Source: Comamonas thiooxydans (GTDB taxonomy: Bacteria; Pseudomonadota; Gammaproteobacteria; Burkholderiales; Burkholderiaceae_C). Taken from it: DNA of 64,000 nt. The translations under genes and the position numbers were made by a program. Under the pieces are notes generated by a model. It was not told where the DNA came from and ran no database searches. It worked only from the letters and a program-made list of their open reading frames with translations. Location of the stretch: assembly GCF_000964545.1 (NCBI RefSeq), contig NZ_BBVD01000007.1, forward strand, positions 372,001 through 436,000, read 5' to 3'. Each line of letters starts with the position of its first letter. Positions within the stretch are counted from its first letter, which is position 1. This document shows, piece by piece, positions 27,608 to 36,100 of this stretch.

Positions 27608-28237
27608 ATGGAACCTGTAACCGACGCTACCGTCTACGTGGTGGACGACGATGCCGATGTCCGAGAGGCATTGGCATGGCTGCTGCGTTCGCGCAGATTG
27701 CTGAGCGAGTGCTATCGCAACGCCGAAGAATTCGAGCAGGCCGTGCTGCAGACCAGCCCCGTGACGCGTCGCCCTTGCTGCCTGCTGCTCGATATGCGCA
27801 TGACGGGCATGAGCGGGCTGTCGCTGTTCAACCGCATGCTGGAGCGCGGCCAGATCGAGGCCATGCCCGTGATCTTTCTGACCGGCCATGCCGATGTGCC
27901 GACGGCCGTGGATACGGTCAAGCGCGGTGCCTTCGATTTCTGCGAGAAGCCGTTTTCCGACAATGCGCTGGTGGACCGGGTGGAGCAGGCGCTGGCGCTG
28001 TCTGCCGAGCATCTGGCCGCCTTGCAGGCGCGCGAAGAGGTACGCAGCCGCTTGGACGAGCTGACCGATCGCGAGAAAGACGTGATGAAGCTGGTCGTCG
28101 AGGGCGTGCCGAACAAGCTGATTGCCGATCAGCTCGATATCAGCGTGCGCACCGTGGAAGTGCACCGGGCGCGTGTCTTCGACAAGATGCAGGTCAAGTC
28201 GGCCGTGGAGCTGGCCAATCTGCTGCGCAACGCCTGA
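27608..28237 (+). CDS. FixJ/NarL-family response regulator (DctR-like)
   Basis: A 209-residue transcription factor paired with the upstream kinase. The receiver domain (about 6-125) has the acidic pocket VVDDDADVRE, phosphoacceptor Asp62 in LLLDMRMTGMSG, Thr in FLTGHAD and Lys in CEKPFSD. The LuxR-type HTH is at about 147-205 (LTDREKDVMKLVVEGVPNKL...ISVRTVEVHRARVFDKMQVK). The ribosome site is GAGAG in the intergenic bases. The C4-dicarboxylate regulator DctR and the FixJ group share this form, but no transporter gene lies nearby to identify the regulon. A strong terminator follows. Confidence 0.94.
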   Translation: MEPVTDATVYVVDDDADVREALAWLLRSRRLLSECYRNAEEFEQAVLQTSPVTRRPCCLLLDMRMTGMSGLSLFNRMLERGQIEAMPVIFLTGHADVPTAVDTVKRGAFDFCEKPFSDNALVDRVEQALALSAEHLAALQAREEVRSRLDELTDREKDVMKLVVEGVPNKLIADQLDISVRTVEVHRARVFDKMQVKSAVELANLLRNA

Positions 28238-28257
28238 GCGGAAGCCTCCGCGAGATG

Positions 28258-28286
28258 AAAAAAGCCCCGCCAAGCGGGGCTTTTTG
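28258..28286. terminator. Bidirectional terminator between response regulator and OmpA-like gene
   Basis: AAAAAAGCCCCGC / GCGGGGCTTTTT around CAA, with A runs before and T runs after, so it can serve both the plus-strand regulator and the minus-strand OmpA-like gene that converges on it. Confidence 0.88.
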
Positions 28287-28302
28287 CTGGTCTCGCGCTG
28301 GC

Positions 28303-28962
28303 TTACTGAGGCGCACGCTCGCCCACGAAGATTTCCACGCGGCGGTTGCGCGCACGGCCTTCGTTGGTGGCATTGGAGGCCACGGGCTGGTGCGAGCCCA
28401 TGCCCTGCACCTGGATGCGGGCGCCGTTGACGCCACGCGATGTCAGATAGTTGCGGGTGCTCTCGGCGCGCTGCAGCGACAGAGGGTTGTTGATGGCATC
28501 GGAGCCTGTGCTGTCGGTGTGACCGATGATGCGCACTTCTGCGTTGGGGTTGTTGCGCAGACCTTCGGCAAAGCGATCGAGGATGGGGGCGAAGTTGCCC
28601 TTGATGTCGGCGCGGCCGGTGTCAAAGGAGATGTCGCTGGGGATGTCCAGCTTGAGCTGGTTGTCCGCGGTCTGTGTCACGCCCACGCCTGTGCCCTGGG
28701 TCGCGGCTTCCATTTCACGCTTTTGCTTCTCGAGGTTCTGCGACCAGATATAGGAGCCCAGGGCGCCGACACCGGCACCGATCAGTGCACCCTTGCCGGC
28801 ATGGCCGCCAGCAATGGCGCCGATGGCAGCGCCGCCCAGTGCGCCCACACCTGCACCGGTGGCAGTACGACGCGTGGTGTCCGACATGCCGCCGGTATTG
28901 GCGCAGCCGGTGATCAACAATGCAGAGGCCAGAGCGGCCGTCACAGCCATTTGCTTGCGCAT
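28303..28962 (-). CDS. OmpA-family lipoprotein with glycine zipper (YiaD-like)
   Basis: A 219-residue envelope protein. The signal peptide ends in the lipobox LITGC (Cys20). A glycine-zipper segment follows (TGAGVGALGGAAIGAIAGGH...ALIGAGVGALGSY), then an OmpA peptidoglycan-binding domain (SDISFDTGRADIKGNF, IGHTDSTGSDAINNPLSLQR, NRRVEIFV). It is probably anchored in the outer membrane and attached to peptidoglycan, like E. coli YiaD. The start at 28962 is set by an excellent AAGGAG site; the frame remains open further upstream but lacks one. Converges on the two-component operon. Confidence 0.93.
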   Translation of the reverse strand: MRKQMAVTAALASALLITGCANTGGMSDTTRRTATGAGVGALGGAAIGAIAGGHAGKGALIGAGVGALGSYIWSQNLEKQKREMEAATQGTGVGVTQTADNQLKLDIPSDISFDTGRADIKGNFAPILDRFAEGLRNNPNAEVRIIGHTDSTGSDAINNPLSLQRAESTRNYLTSRGVNGARIQVQGMGSHQPVASNATNEGRARNRRVEIFVGERAPQ

Positions 28963-29119
28963 AGAAAACTCCTTAGTTTGATAAACGACCCGGAGGGTCT
29001 TGCAAACCAGCTTCGCGTAAAAGCTGCAAGGCCACGAGCGTACTGCCAAGAGAAGGCAAAAAAAGTAGGACGCGGGCCAGCGAGCGGTTTCTGATGCAAA
29101 AGATTGTCACATGCAGCCC

Positions 29120-29140
29120 GCGCTGCAGTGGCTGCAGCGC
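29120..29140. repeat. Hairpin GCGCTGCAG / CTGCAGCGC downstream of the small membrane gene
   Basis: A perfect 9-bp inverted repeat with a 3-nt loop, 6 bp after the stop of the small minus-strand gene. There is no T run, so it is a possible rho-independent-like barrier or mRNA 3' stabiliser only. Otherwise 28963-29146 holds only the OmpA-gene promoter region, where I see no clear boxes. Confidence 0.4.
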
Positions 29141-29146
29141 CATGGG

Positions 29147-29317
29147 CTAAGCTCGATTAGAGCGATCTTGTTCGGGGTCTGCAAGCACTTCTTTGTGCTG
29201 CGCAGGCTCGACCGGGGCCGGCAACTCACCCTTTTTTCGACCTGAGAACATGGTCCACCACACAATAGCGACCAAAATGGCCAATGCCAGCAGTGCTTCA
29301 AGCAAAATCAGACCCAT
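29147..29317 (-). CDS. Small single-helix membrane protein (56 aa)
   Basis: MGLILLEALLALAILVAIVW gives one long transmembrane helix, followed by WTMFSGRKKGE and a Pro/Glu-rich cytoplasmic-type tail ending DPEQDRSNRA. I do not know a function. The start is supported by AGGAG about 10 bp upstream and by the clean hydrophobic-then-basic pattern. Its start codon overlaps that of mltA on the opposite strand: CATG at 29315-29318 supplies both ATGs. If both starts are right, neither gene can have its own ribosome site outside the other's coding region. Confidence 0.6.
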   Translation of the reverse strand: MGLILLEALLALAILVAIVWWTMFSGRKKGELPAPVEPAQHKEVLADPEQDRSNRA

Positions 29318-30491
29318 GAATTTCCATCTCCTGCGCCGTGCTTCACTGGCGCTGATTGTAGGAACCCTGGTGGCATGCACCACCACCAAGCAGCAAAACG
29401 ACCCGGCATCGGTGCCCGAGATGGCTCCGCATGGCGGGCCGGCTTCCGCAGCCAAGCCGCCGTTCACCGCCAATGTACCGACTAAAAGCCGCTGGGTGGC
29501 GGTGGACTGGGGCGAGCTGCCCGGCGTGCCCCAGGATTCCCTGAACGAGGCCTGGAATGCCTGGATCAAGAACTGCGAGCGTCCCAGCACCGTGTTTGCC
29601 AATCTGTGCGGCGAGGTGCGAAGGCTGAGCATTGCCTCGGAAGACGAGCAGCGCAGCTGGATGATGAACACGCTGCAGCCCTATCGCATCGAAGCGACCA
29701 CGGGCAGCCCCGACGGCATGCTGACCGCCTATTACGAGCCCTTGTACGAGGCGCGCCGTGTGCAGGGCAACGGCTTCAACGTGCCCATCTATCAGGTCCC
29801 GCAGGGCTTTGGCAAGCGCAAGCCCTGGTTCACGCGCCAGCAGATCGACACCAACTCCGAGGCGCAGGCCGCCCTGGCCGGCCGTGCCATTGCCTGGCTG
29901 CGCGATCCGGTGGACATGCTGGTGCTGCATATCCAGGGCTCGGGCCGGCTGATGCTGACCGAGGCCGACGGCCGCCAGCGTATGATCCGCGTGGCCTATG
30001 CCGGCACCAACGATCAGCCCTACAAGAGCGTGGGCCGCTGGCTGCTCGACCAGAACCTGGTGCGCGATGCCACCTGGCCCGGCATCAGTGCCTGGATTGC
30101 CGCCAATCCCTCGCGTGTCAACGAGATGCTCTGGAGCAATCCGCGCTATGTGTTCTTCCGCGAGGAGGCGCTCAATGACTTCGATGCCCAGTTCGGTCCC
30201 AAGGGCGCCCAGGGCGTGGCGCTGACGCCGGGCCGCTCGATTGCCGTGGACCGCAACAGCATCCCCTATGGCACGCCGGTCTGGCTGTCCACGCCCGGCC
30301 CCACGGTATCGCTCAACCGCCTGGTGTTCGCGCAGGATACGGGCAGCGCCATTCTGGGCGCCGTGCGTGCCGACTATTTCATGGGCTGGGGGGCCGAGGC
30401 CGGTGATGTGGCGGGCCGCATCAAGCAGCCGCTCAAGCTCTGGGCCTTCTGGCCCAAGGCCTTGGCCGGATCGGCACCGCATCTGCGCTGA
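29316..30491 (+). CDS. mltA: Membrane-bound lytic murein transglycosylase A
   Basis: Outer-membrane lipoprotein that cleaves peptidoglycan glycan strands with 1,6-anhydro product formation. The 391-residue protein begins MNFHLLRRASLALIVGTLVA followed by lipobox Cys. The MltA core is seen in LTAYYEPLYEARRVQGNGF and LHIQGSGRLMLTEADG...RVAYAGTNDQPY, and the 3D domain in GRSIAVDRNSIPYGTPVWL and FAQDTGSAILGAVRADYFMG. Asp341 of that last motif is the expected catalytic residue. The start is chosen for the signal peptide; no clear ribosome site precedes it, and the region upstream is the coding sequence of a divergent small gene. Confidence 0.94.
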   Translation: MNFHLLRRASLALIVGTLVACTTTKQQNDPASVPEMAPHGGPASAAKPPFTANVPTKSRWVAVDWGELPGVPQDSLNEAWNAWIKNCERPSTVFANLCGEVRRLSIASEDEQRSWMMNTLQPYRIEATTGSPDGMLTAYYEPLYEARRVQGNGFNVPIYQVPQGFGKRKPWFTRQQIDTNSEAQAALAGRAIAWLRDPVDMLVLHIQGSGRLMLTEADGRQRMIRVAYAGTNDQPYKSVGRWLLDQNLVRDATWPGISAWIAANPSRVNEMLWSNPRYVFFREEALNDFDAQFGPKGAQGVALTPGRSIAVDRNSIPYGTPVWLSTPGPTVSLNRLVFAQDTGSAILGAVRADYFMGWGAEAGDVAGRIKQPLKLWAFWPKALAGSAPHLR

Positions 30492-30493
30492 TG

Positions 30494-30590
30494 CTAAAAA
30501 CAGGAGCTGCCAGCGCTTGTCAGTCAATGAATTTCGATGAATAACTATCTGAAATCATTGAACTGAAAGCGCTGTAAGCTCTCTTTTAAA
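30494..30590. repeat. Dispersed palindromic repeat (AGCTGCCAGCGC type), second copy
   Basis: CTAAAAACAGGAGCTGCCAG at the left and AAGCGCTGTAAGCTCTCTTT at the right of the mltA / MFS gap resemble the two arms at 15054-15150. The arms are partly complementary, so a long imperfect hairpin can form between two convergent genes. Confidence 0.5.
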
Positions 30591-32295
30591 GAGCGTCGCT
30601 GAAGTAGCGCTGCACCACGGGCGGCTCCTTGCCCTTGTGAAAGCTCAGCTTGCGGTCGCGCAGCGCCACATCGGCGGTCGTCACGCGCTCGAAGCGGCGC
30701 AGATGCTCGGTCCAGGACTCGTCGGTGATCTGCTCCACGAAGCGCTCTGGCTGGCTCATGCTGTGCAGCAGGCTCCAGGACAGCGCGCCTTGGCGCAGGC
30801 GGCTGCGCCGGCTCAGCTGCATCAGGTCGCGAAAGGCGCCGGCCCTGGCCGGGTCGATCAGGTACTCGATGGTCACCACCACGCGGCCGGCTTCGGGCGG
30901 TAGCGCTGCCGTCGGCGGCGTGAAGGCGCGAGAAGGGCTGAGGTCTTCCTCGATGTCGCGGTCCGGGTTCAGGCGCTGCACGATCAGCAGGGCCGTCAGC
31001 CCGCTGACGGCGGCCACGGCCATGCTGATCTGCACCGAGCCCAGGCTGGCGATCTTGCCCCAGATGGCGGCGCCAATGGCCGTGCTGCCCATGATGGACA
31101 TCTGGTAGATGGACATGCCGCGTGCCCGCACCCAGTTGGGCAGGGCCATCTGCGCGGCCACGCCCAGCGTGTTGGCTGTGGCCAGCAGGGCCATGCCCGA
31201 GAGCATCATGCCCGGCACGGCCACGGCGATATGGGGGGCGAAGGCCACGGTCAGCGTGGCCAGGCTTTGCGCGGCCACGCCGGCCAGCACCGTGCGCTCG
31301 CCCGACAGCATCTGGCGTATGCGCGGCAGCAGCATGGCGCCCAGGATGGCGCCCGCGCCCATGGAGGCCAGCAGCAGCGTGAAGGTGCCGGCACTGCCGC
31401 TGCTGGCCGTGCCGTGGTCCAGGCGCTGGGCCGTCAGCGGCAGCAGGGCCATGATGGCGGCGGCCTGCAGAAAGTAGCAGACGGTGCGCAGCAGCACGGC
31501 ATGCATGCGCGGCGACTCCTGGATGAACTGCAGGCCCACGCGCATGGCCGATCCCAGGCGCTCGCGACCCAGCGGGTTGGCGGGCTGCTGGCGCTTCCAG
31601 CGCAGCAGCACAAAGCCCGAGACGATGGACAGCACGGCGTTGAGCACAAACACCCAGGCGCTGCCCAGGCTGGCAATGAGGGCACCCGCCACCAGCGGGC
31701 CGATGATGCGCGAGGCATTCATGGCCACGCCGTTGAGCGCCATCGCAAAAGGCAGGTGGTGCTTGGGCACCAGCTCCGGGATCAGCGCGGAGAACACCGG
31801 CCAGCGCATGGCCAGGCCGATGCCGTTGGCAAACACCAGGGCCAGCAGCAGATAGGGCGTCAGCTGGCCCGAGAGCACGGCCAGGCACAGCAACAGGGCC
31901 ACGGCAGCCACCCAGAACTGGGTGACGATGAAGTAGCGGCGTCGGTCCAGGATATCGGCCAGCGCCCCGCTGGGAAGGGCCAGCAGCATGACCGGCAGGG
32001 TGGAGGCCGACTGCACCAGCGCCACCAGCACGGGCGAGGTGGTCAGCGATGTCATCAGCCAGGCGGCCGCCACATCGTTCATCCACATGCAGATATTGGC
32101 CGTCATCCAGATCATCCACAGCATGCGGAAGGTGGGCGTGGCCAGCGGCGTCCAGACGCCCGGGGCTGCGGCAGGCGGCGCGCCGCCGTCATTCATGGCC
32201 GAGGGATCTTCCAGCAGCTTGCCTGCAGGGACCTGGCCGGATTCTGAAATTGCTGGATTGTGGGAAGCGCGCTCTGCGGAATCATCGTGGGCCAT
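30586..32295 (-). CDS. MFS_3-family exporter with C-terminal ferredoxin-like (ABM-type) domain
   Basis: A 569-residue inner-membrane protein. Residues about 45-440 are a 12-helix major facilitator of the MFS_3/EntS-like group: PTFRMLWMIWMTANICMWMN, LPSGALADILDRRRYFIVTQ (motif A) and GWRATFWLNLP-like later loops. From about residue 465 (GRVVVTIEYLIDPARAGAFR) a roughly 100-residue soluble domain follows with the alternating pattern and the LxxDPxxxxxF...W..Lh..SxPxRFVE layout of dimeric alpha/beta-barrel (antibiotic biosynthesis monooxygenase-like) domains. Such fusions are known in this MFS group, with unknown function. The start is uncertain (ATG 32295 or 32196). Substrate unknown. Confidence 0.85.
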   Translation of the reverse strand: MAHDDSAERASHNPAISESGQVPAGKLLEDPSAMNDGGAPPAAAPGVWTPLATPTFRMLWMIWMTANICMWMNDVAAAWLMTSLTTSPVLVALVQSASTLPVMLLALPSGALADILDRRRYFIVTQFWVAAVALLLCLAVLSGQLTPYLLLALVFANGIGLAMRWPVFSALIPELVPKHHLPFAMALNGVAMNASRIIGPLVAGALIASLGSAWVFVLNAVLSIVSGFVLLRWKRQQPANPLGRERLGSAMRVGLQFIQESPRMHAVLLRTVCYFLQAAAIMALLPLTAQRLDHGTASSGSAGTFTLLLASMGAGAILGAMLLPRIRQMLSGERTVLAGVAAQSLATLTVAFAPHIAVAVPGMMLSGMALLATANTLGVAAQMALPNWVRARGMSIYQMSIMGSTAIGAAIWGKIASLGSVQISMAVAAVSGLTALLIVQRLNPDRDIEEDLSPSRAFTPPTAALPPEAGRVVVTIEYLIDPARAGAFRDLMQLSRRSRLRQGALSWSLLHSMSQPERFVEQITDESWTEHLRRFERVTTADVALRDRKLSFHKGKEPPVVQRYFSDAL

Positions 32296-32516
32296 GGGGC
32301 ATGATTCTGTAGCAGGAAAGTTGATGTGACAAATACGTAGTTACTCAAACCTGCCTGGCTCGGAGCTCGATGCTGCTCATGTCCTGAGTGCTACTGATAA
32401 GTGAGCTTTAAGCGCTTTTTGAGCAAGGATTTCAATGTTGATTGAGTCCACATCGTAGATGAATAAAGCGGTACATGCTCCACTTTTGAAGGATGCCGGC
32501 CTGGTGCGAACGGCAC

Positions 32517-32999
32517 TCAGGCGTGCGTCAGCGTGCTGGGCAGCGGCAGCGCGCTGCTGGACTTGACCTCGCCCAGCGAAAAAATCGTGTGCACGTCTTT
32601 GACGTTGGGCAGGCGCAGCAGCACATTGCGCACAAAACCGGAAAAGCTCTCCAGATCCCTGGCCACGACCTGCAGCTCGAAGGTGCCCGCGCCGCTGATG
32701 TAGTGGCAGGAGGTGACTTCGGGCAGCAGGCGAATGGCTTCCTCCATGCGCAGCGTGATGTCGGCCGTGTTCTGTGCGGCATCCACGCGCACAAAGGCCA
32801 GCACGCCCAGGCCCAGCTTGTGGCGGTCCAGTGTGGCGTGGTAGCCGGTGATATAGCCCGACTCCTCCAGCGCGCGCACGCGTCGCCAGCAGGGCGCGGC
32901 GGACAGGCCCACGCGCTGGGCCAACTCGGCATTGGTGAGGCGGCCATCCATTTGCAGCTCATTCAGGATGGCCCAGTCGAAGCGATCAAGTTGGTTCAT
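32517..32999 (-). CDS. Lrp/AsnC-family transcriptional regulator
   Basis: A 160-residue DNA-binding regulator. N-terminal HTH (MNQLDRFDWAILNELQMDGR...NAELAQRVGLSAAPCWRRVR) and C-terminal RAM/AsnC ligand-binding domain (LGVLAFVRVD, LPEVTSCHYISGAGTFELQV). Members form octamers or higher and sense amino acids. It is divergent from the indolepyruvate ferredoxin oxidoreductase gene, so it probably regulates aromatic amino-acid catabolism through the shared 200-bp region. The start is set at MNQLDR, the usual beginning of the HTH. Confidence 0.93.
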   Translation of the reverse strand: MNQLDRFDWAILNELQMDGRLTNAELAQRVGLSAAPCWRRVRALEESGYITGYHATLDRHKLGLGVLAFVRVDAAQNTADITLRMEEAIRLLPEVTSCHYISGAGTFELQVVARDLESFSGFVRNVLLRLPNVKDVHTIFSLGEVKSSSALPLPSTLTHA

Positions 33000-33197
33000 G
33001 ATTCGCAATTTACAGCAAGATTCTTTCAAAAACTAGGTTAATCCCGGCAATAAAAAGAAAGCTCTATTCGGGGCGTTTTCCTTAAACTTTGCTCAAACAA
33101 CTCGCGTTCCATGCCTCTGGCGCAGGAATGCGCAAAGCAATATGCTGCTCTGGTAGCCAACAGCTGCCACGGGTGGTCACCCACATGGAGACAAGCC
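33000..33197. promoter_or_regulatory. Divergent lrp / indolepyruvate oxidoreductase control region
   Basis: The 198-bp gap has an AT-rich centre (33000-33090), as expected of Lrp-bound DNA, then GC-rich leader sequence. GGAG 7 bp before the ATG at 33198 is the ribosome site of the oxidoreductase. I cannot define individual operators. Confidence 0.45.
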
Positions 33198-36100
33198 ATG
33201 AATGCCCCTTTGCCCGATGAAGTCCGTCGCGCCCTGGAGTCTGTGACTCTGGACGACAAATATTCCCTGGCCCGCGGCCGCGCCTTTATGAGCGGCGTGC
33301 AGGCCCTGGTCCGCCTGCCCATGCTGCAGCGGCTGCGCGATGCGCAGGCCGGGCTCAACACCGCCGGCTTCATCAGCGGCTATCGCGGCTCGCCCCTGGG
33401 CACTTACGACCAATCCCTGTGGGCGGCCAAAAAGCATATGGAGGCGAATCACATCGTCTTTCAGCCCGGCGTGAACGAAGAGCTGGGCGCCACGGCCGTC
33501 TGGGGCACGCAGCAGCTCGATCTCTATCCTGAAACCAAGAAGTTCGACGGCGTCTTCGGCATCTGGTATGGCAAGGGGCCGGGCGTGGACCGCTGCTCCG
33601 ACGTGTTCAAGCACGCCAATATGGCGGGCACGGCCAAGCATGGCGGCGTGATTGCGATCGCGGGCGACGACCACATCAGCAAGTCCTCCACGGCCGCGCA
33701 CCAGAGCGACCATATCTTCAAGGCCTGCGGCACGCCGGTGTTCTTCCCCAGCAATGTGCAGGACATCCTCGACATGGGCCTGCATGCCTTTGCCATGAGC
33801 CGTTTCTCGGGCCTGTGGTCGGGCATGAAGACGATCCAGGAGGTGGTGGAGTCCTCCTCCTCGGTGCTGGTGGACCCGGATCGCGTCAACATCATCCTGC
33901 CCGAAGACTTTCAGATGCCGGACGGCGGCCTGCATATCCGCTGGCCCGATCCGCCGCTGGAGCAGGAAGCGCGGCTGATGAACTACAAGTGGTATGCAGC
34001 CCTGGCCTATGTGCGCGCCAACAAGCTCAACCACAATGTGATCGAAGGGCCCAACGACCGCTTCGGCATCATCGCCAGCGGCAAGGCCTATAACGATACG
34101 CGCCAGGCCATGGCCGATCTGGGGCTGGACGAGGACACCTGCCGCCAGCTGGGCATCAGGCTGCACAAGGTCAACGTGGTCTGGCCGCTGGAGGCCACCA
34201 TCACGCGCGATTTCGCGCGCGGCCTGCAGGAGATTCTGGTGGTCGAGGAAAAGCGCCAGGTCATCGAATACCAGATCAAGGAAGAGCTCTACAACTGGCG
34301 CGACGACGTGCGCCCCAATGTGGTGGGCAAGTTCAGCGACGAGCATGGCGGCGAATGGTCGCTGCCCAATCCCAGCACCGACTGGCTGCTGCGCCCCACA
34401 GCCGATCTGACTCCCGCCATCATTGCGCGCGCCATTGCCCAGCGCCTGAAGAAGCTGGGCGTGCCCGAGCATGTGCAAACGCGCATGCAGCAGCGTCTGG
34501 CCGTGCTCGACGCCCGCGAAGCGGCGATCAAGGCGGCCAAGGAGGTTTCGACCGGCGACCGCACGCCCTGGTTCTGCAGCGGCTGCCCGCACAACACCTC
34601 GACACGCGTGCCCGAAGGCTCGCGCGCCGTGGCCGGCATCGGCTGCCACTACATGACCACCTGGATGCCCGACCGCCGCACCAGCACCTTCACGCAAATG
34701 GGCGGCGAGGGCGTGACCTGGGTGGGGCAGGCGCCTTTCACCAAGGAGGCCCATGTCTTCGCCAACTTGGGCGACGGCACCTACTTCCACAGCGGGCTGC
34801 TGGCGATCCGCCAGAGCATTGCGGCCGGCACCAACATCACCTACAAGGTGCTCTACAACGACGCCGTGGCCATGACGGGCGGCCAGCGCGTGGGCGAGCG
34901 GCCCGAAGGCCATTCGGTGCTGCAGATCATGAACAGCCTGCTCTCCGAAGGCGTGGGCAAGCTGGTCATCGTCACCGACGAGCCCGAGAAATACGATGGC
35001 GTGAAGCTGGGCGAGGGCGTGACCGTCCACCACCGCGACGAGCTGGATGCGATCCAGCGCCAGTTCCGCGAGCTCAAGGGCTGCACGGCCATCATCTACG
35101 ACCAGACCTGCGCCACCGAAAAGCGCCGCCGCCGCAAACGCGGCGTGCTAAGCACGCCCGACAAGACCGTGGTCATCAACGAACTGGTCTGCGAGGGCTG
35201 TGGCGATTGCTCGGTGCAGTCCAACTGCCTCTCGGTCGAGCCCGTGGAGACCGAGTTCGGCCGCAAGCGCCGCATCAACCAGAACAGCTGCAACAAGGAC
35301 TATTCCTGCGTCAAGGGCTTCTGCCCCAGCTTCGTCACCGTCGAGGGCGGTCAGCTCAAGAAGCCCAAGCAGGAGAAGAAGGGCAGCCTGGAGGCTCTTC
35401 CCATTATTCCCGAGCCCGTCCTGCCCGTGGCCGAGCAGGCCTGGGGCATCGTGGTGGCCGGTGTCGGCGGCACGGGCGTGATTACCATCGGTTCGCTGCT
35501 GGGCATGGCCGCACACCTGGAAGGCAAGGGCGTGGTCACGCAGGATGCGGCGGGTCTGGCGCAAAAAGGCGGCTCCACCTGGAGCCATATCCAGATCGCC
35601 AACCGCTCCGATGCCATCTACACCACCAAGGTGGACATGGCCAAGGCCGATCTGGTCATAGGCTGCGACCCCATCGTGGCGGCCACGCCCACCACCTTGT
35701 CCGTGATGCAGCCGGGGCGCACCTATGTGGCGCTCAACAGCCATGCCGCGCCCACGGCCACCTTCGTGGGCAACCCCGACTGGCAGTCGCCTGCCGCACG
35801 CTGCGCCACGGCGCTGGCCGAGGCCGTGGGTCATGGCGCCCTGGGCAGCTTCGACGCCGAGAAGGCCTCCACGGCCTTGCTGGGCGACAGCATCTACGCC
35901 AACCCCATGATGCTGGGCTACGCCTGGCAAAAAGGCCGGGTGCCGCTCAGCCATGCCTCGCTGATGCGCGCCATGGAGCTCAACGGCGTGCAGGTGGCGC
36001 GCAACCAGGAGGCCTTTGAATGGGGCCGCCGCTGCGCCCACGATCTGGAGGCCGTGCGCGCTCTGTATCAGGCATCGCAGGTGATCCAGTTCGTCAAGAA

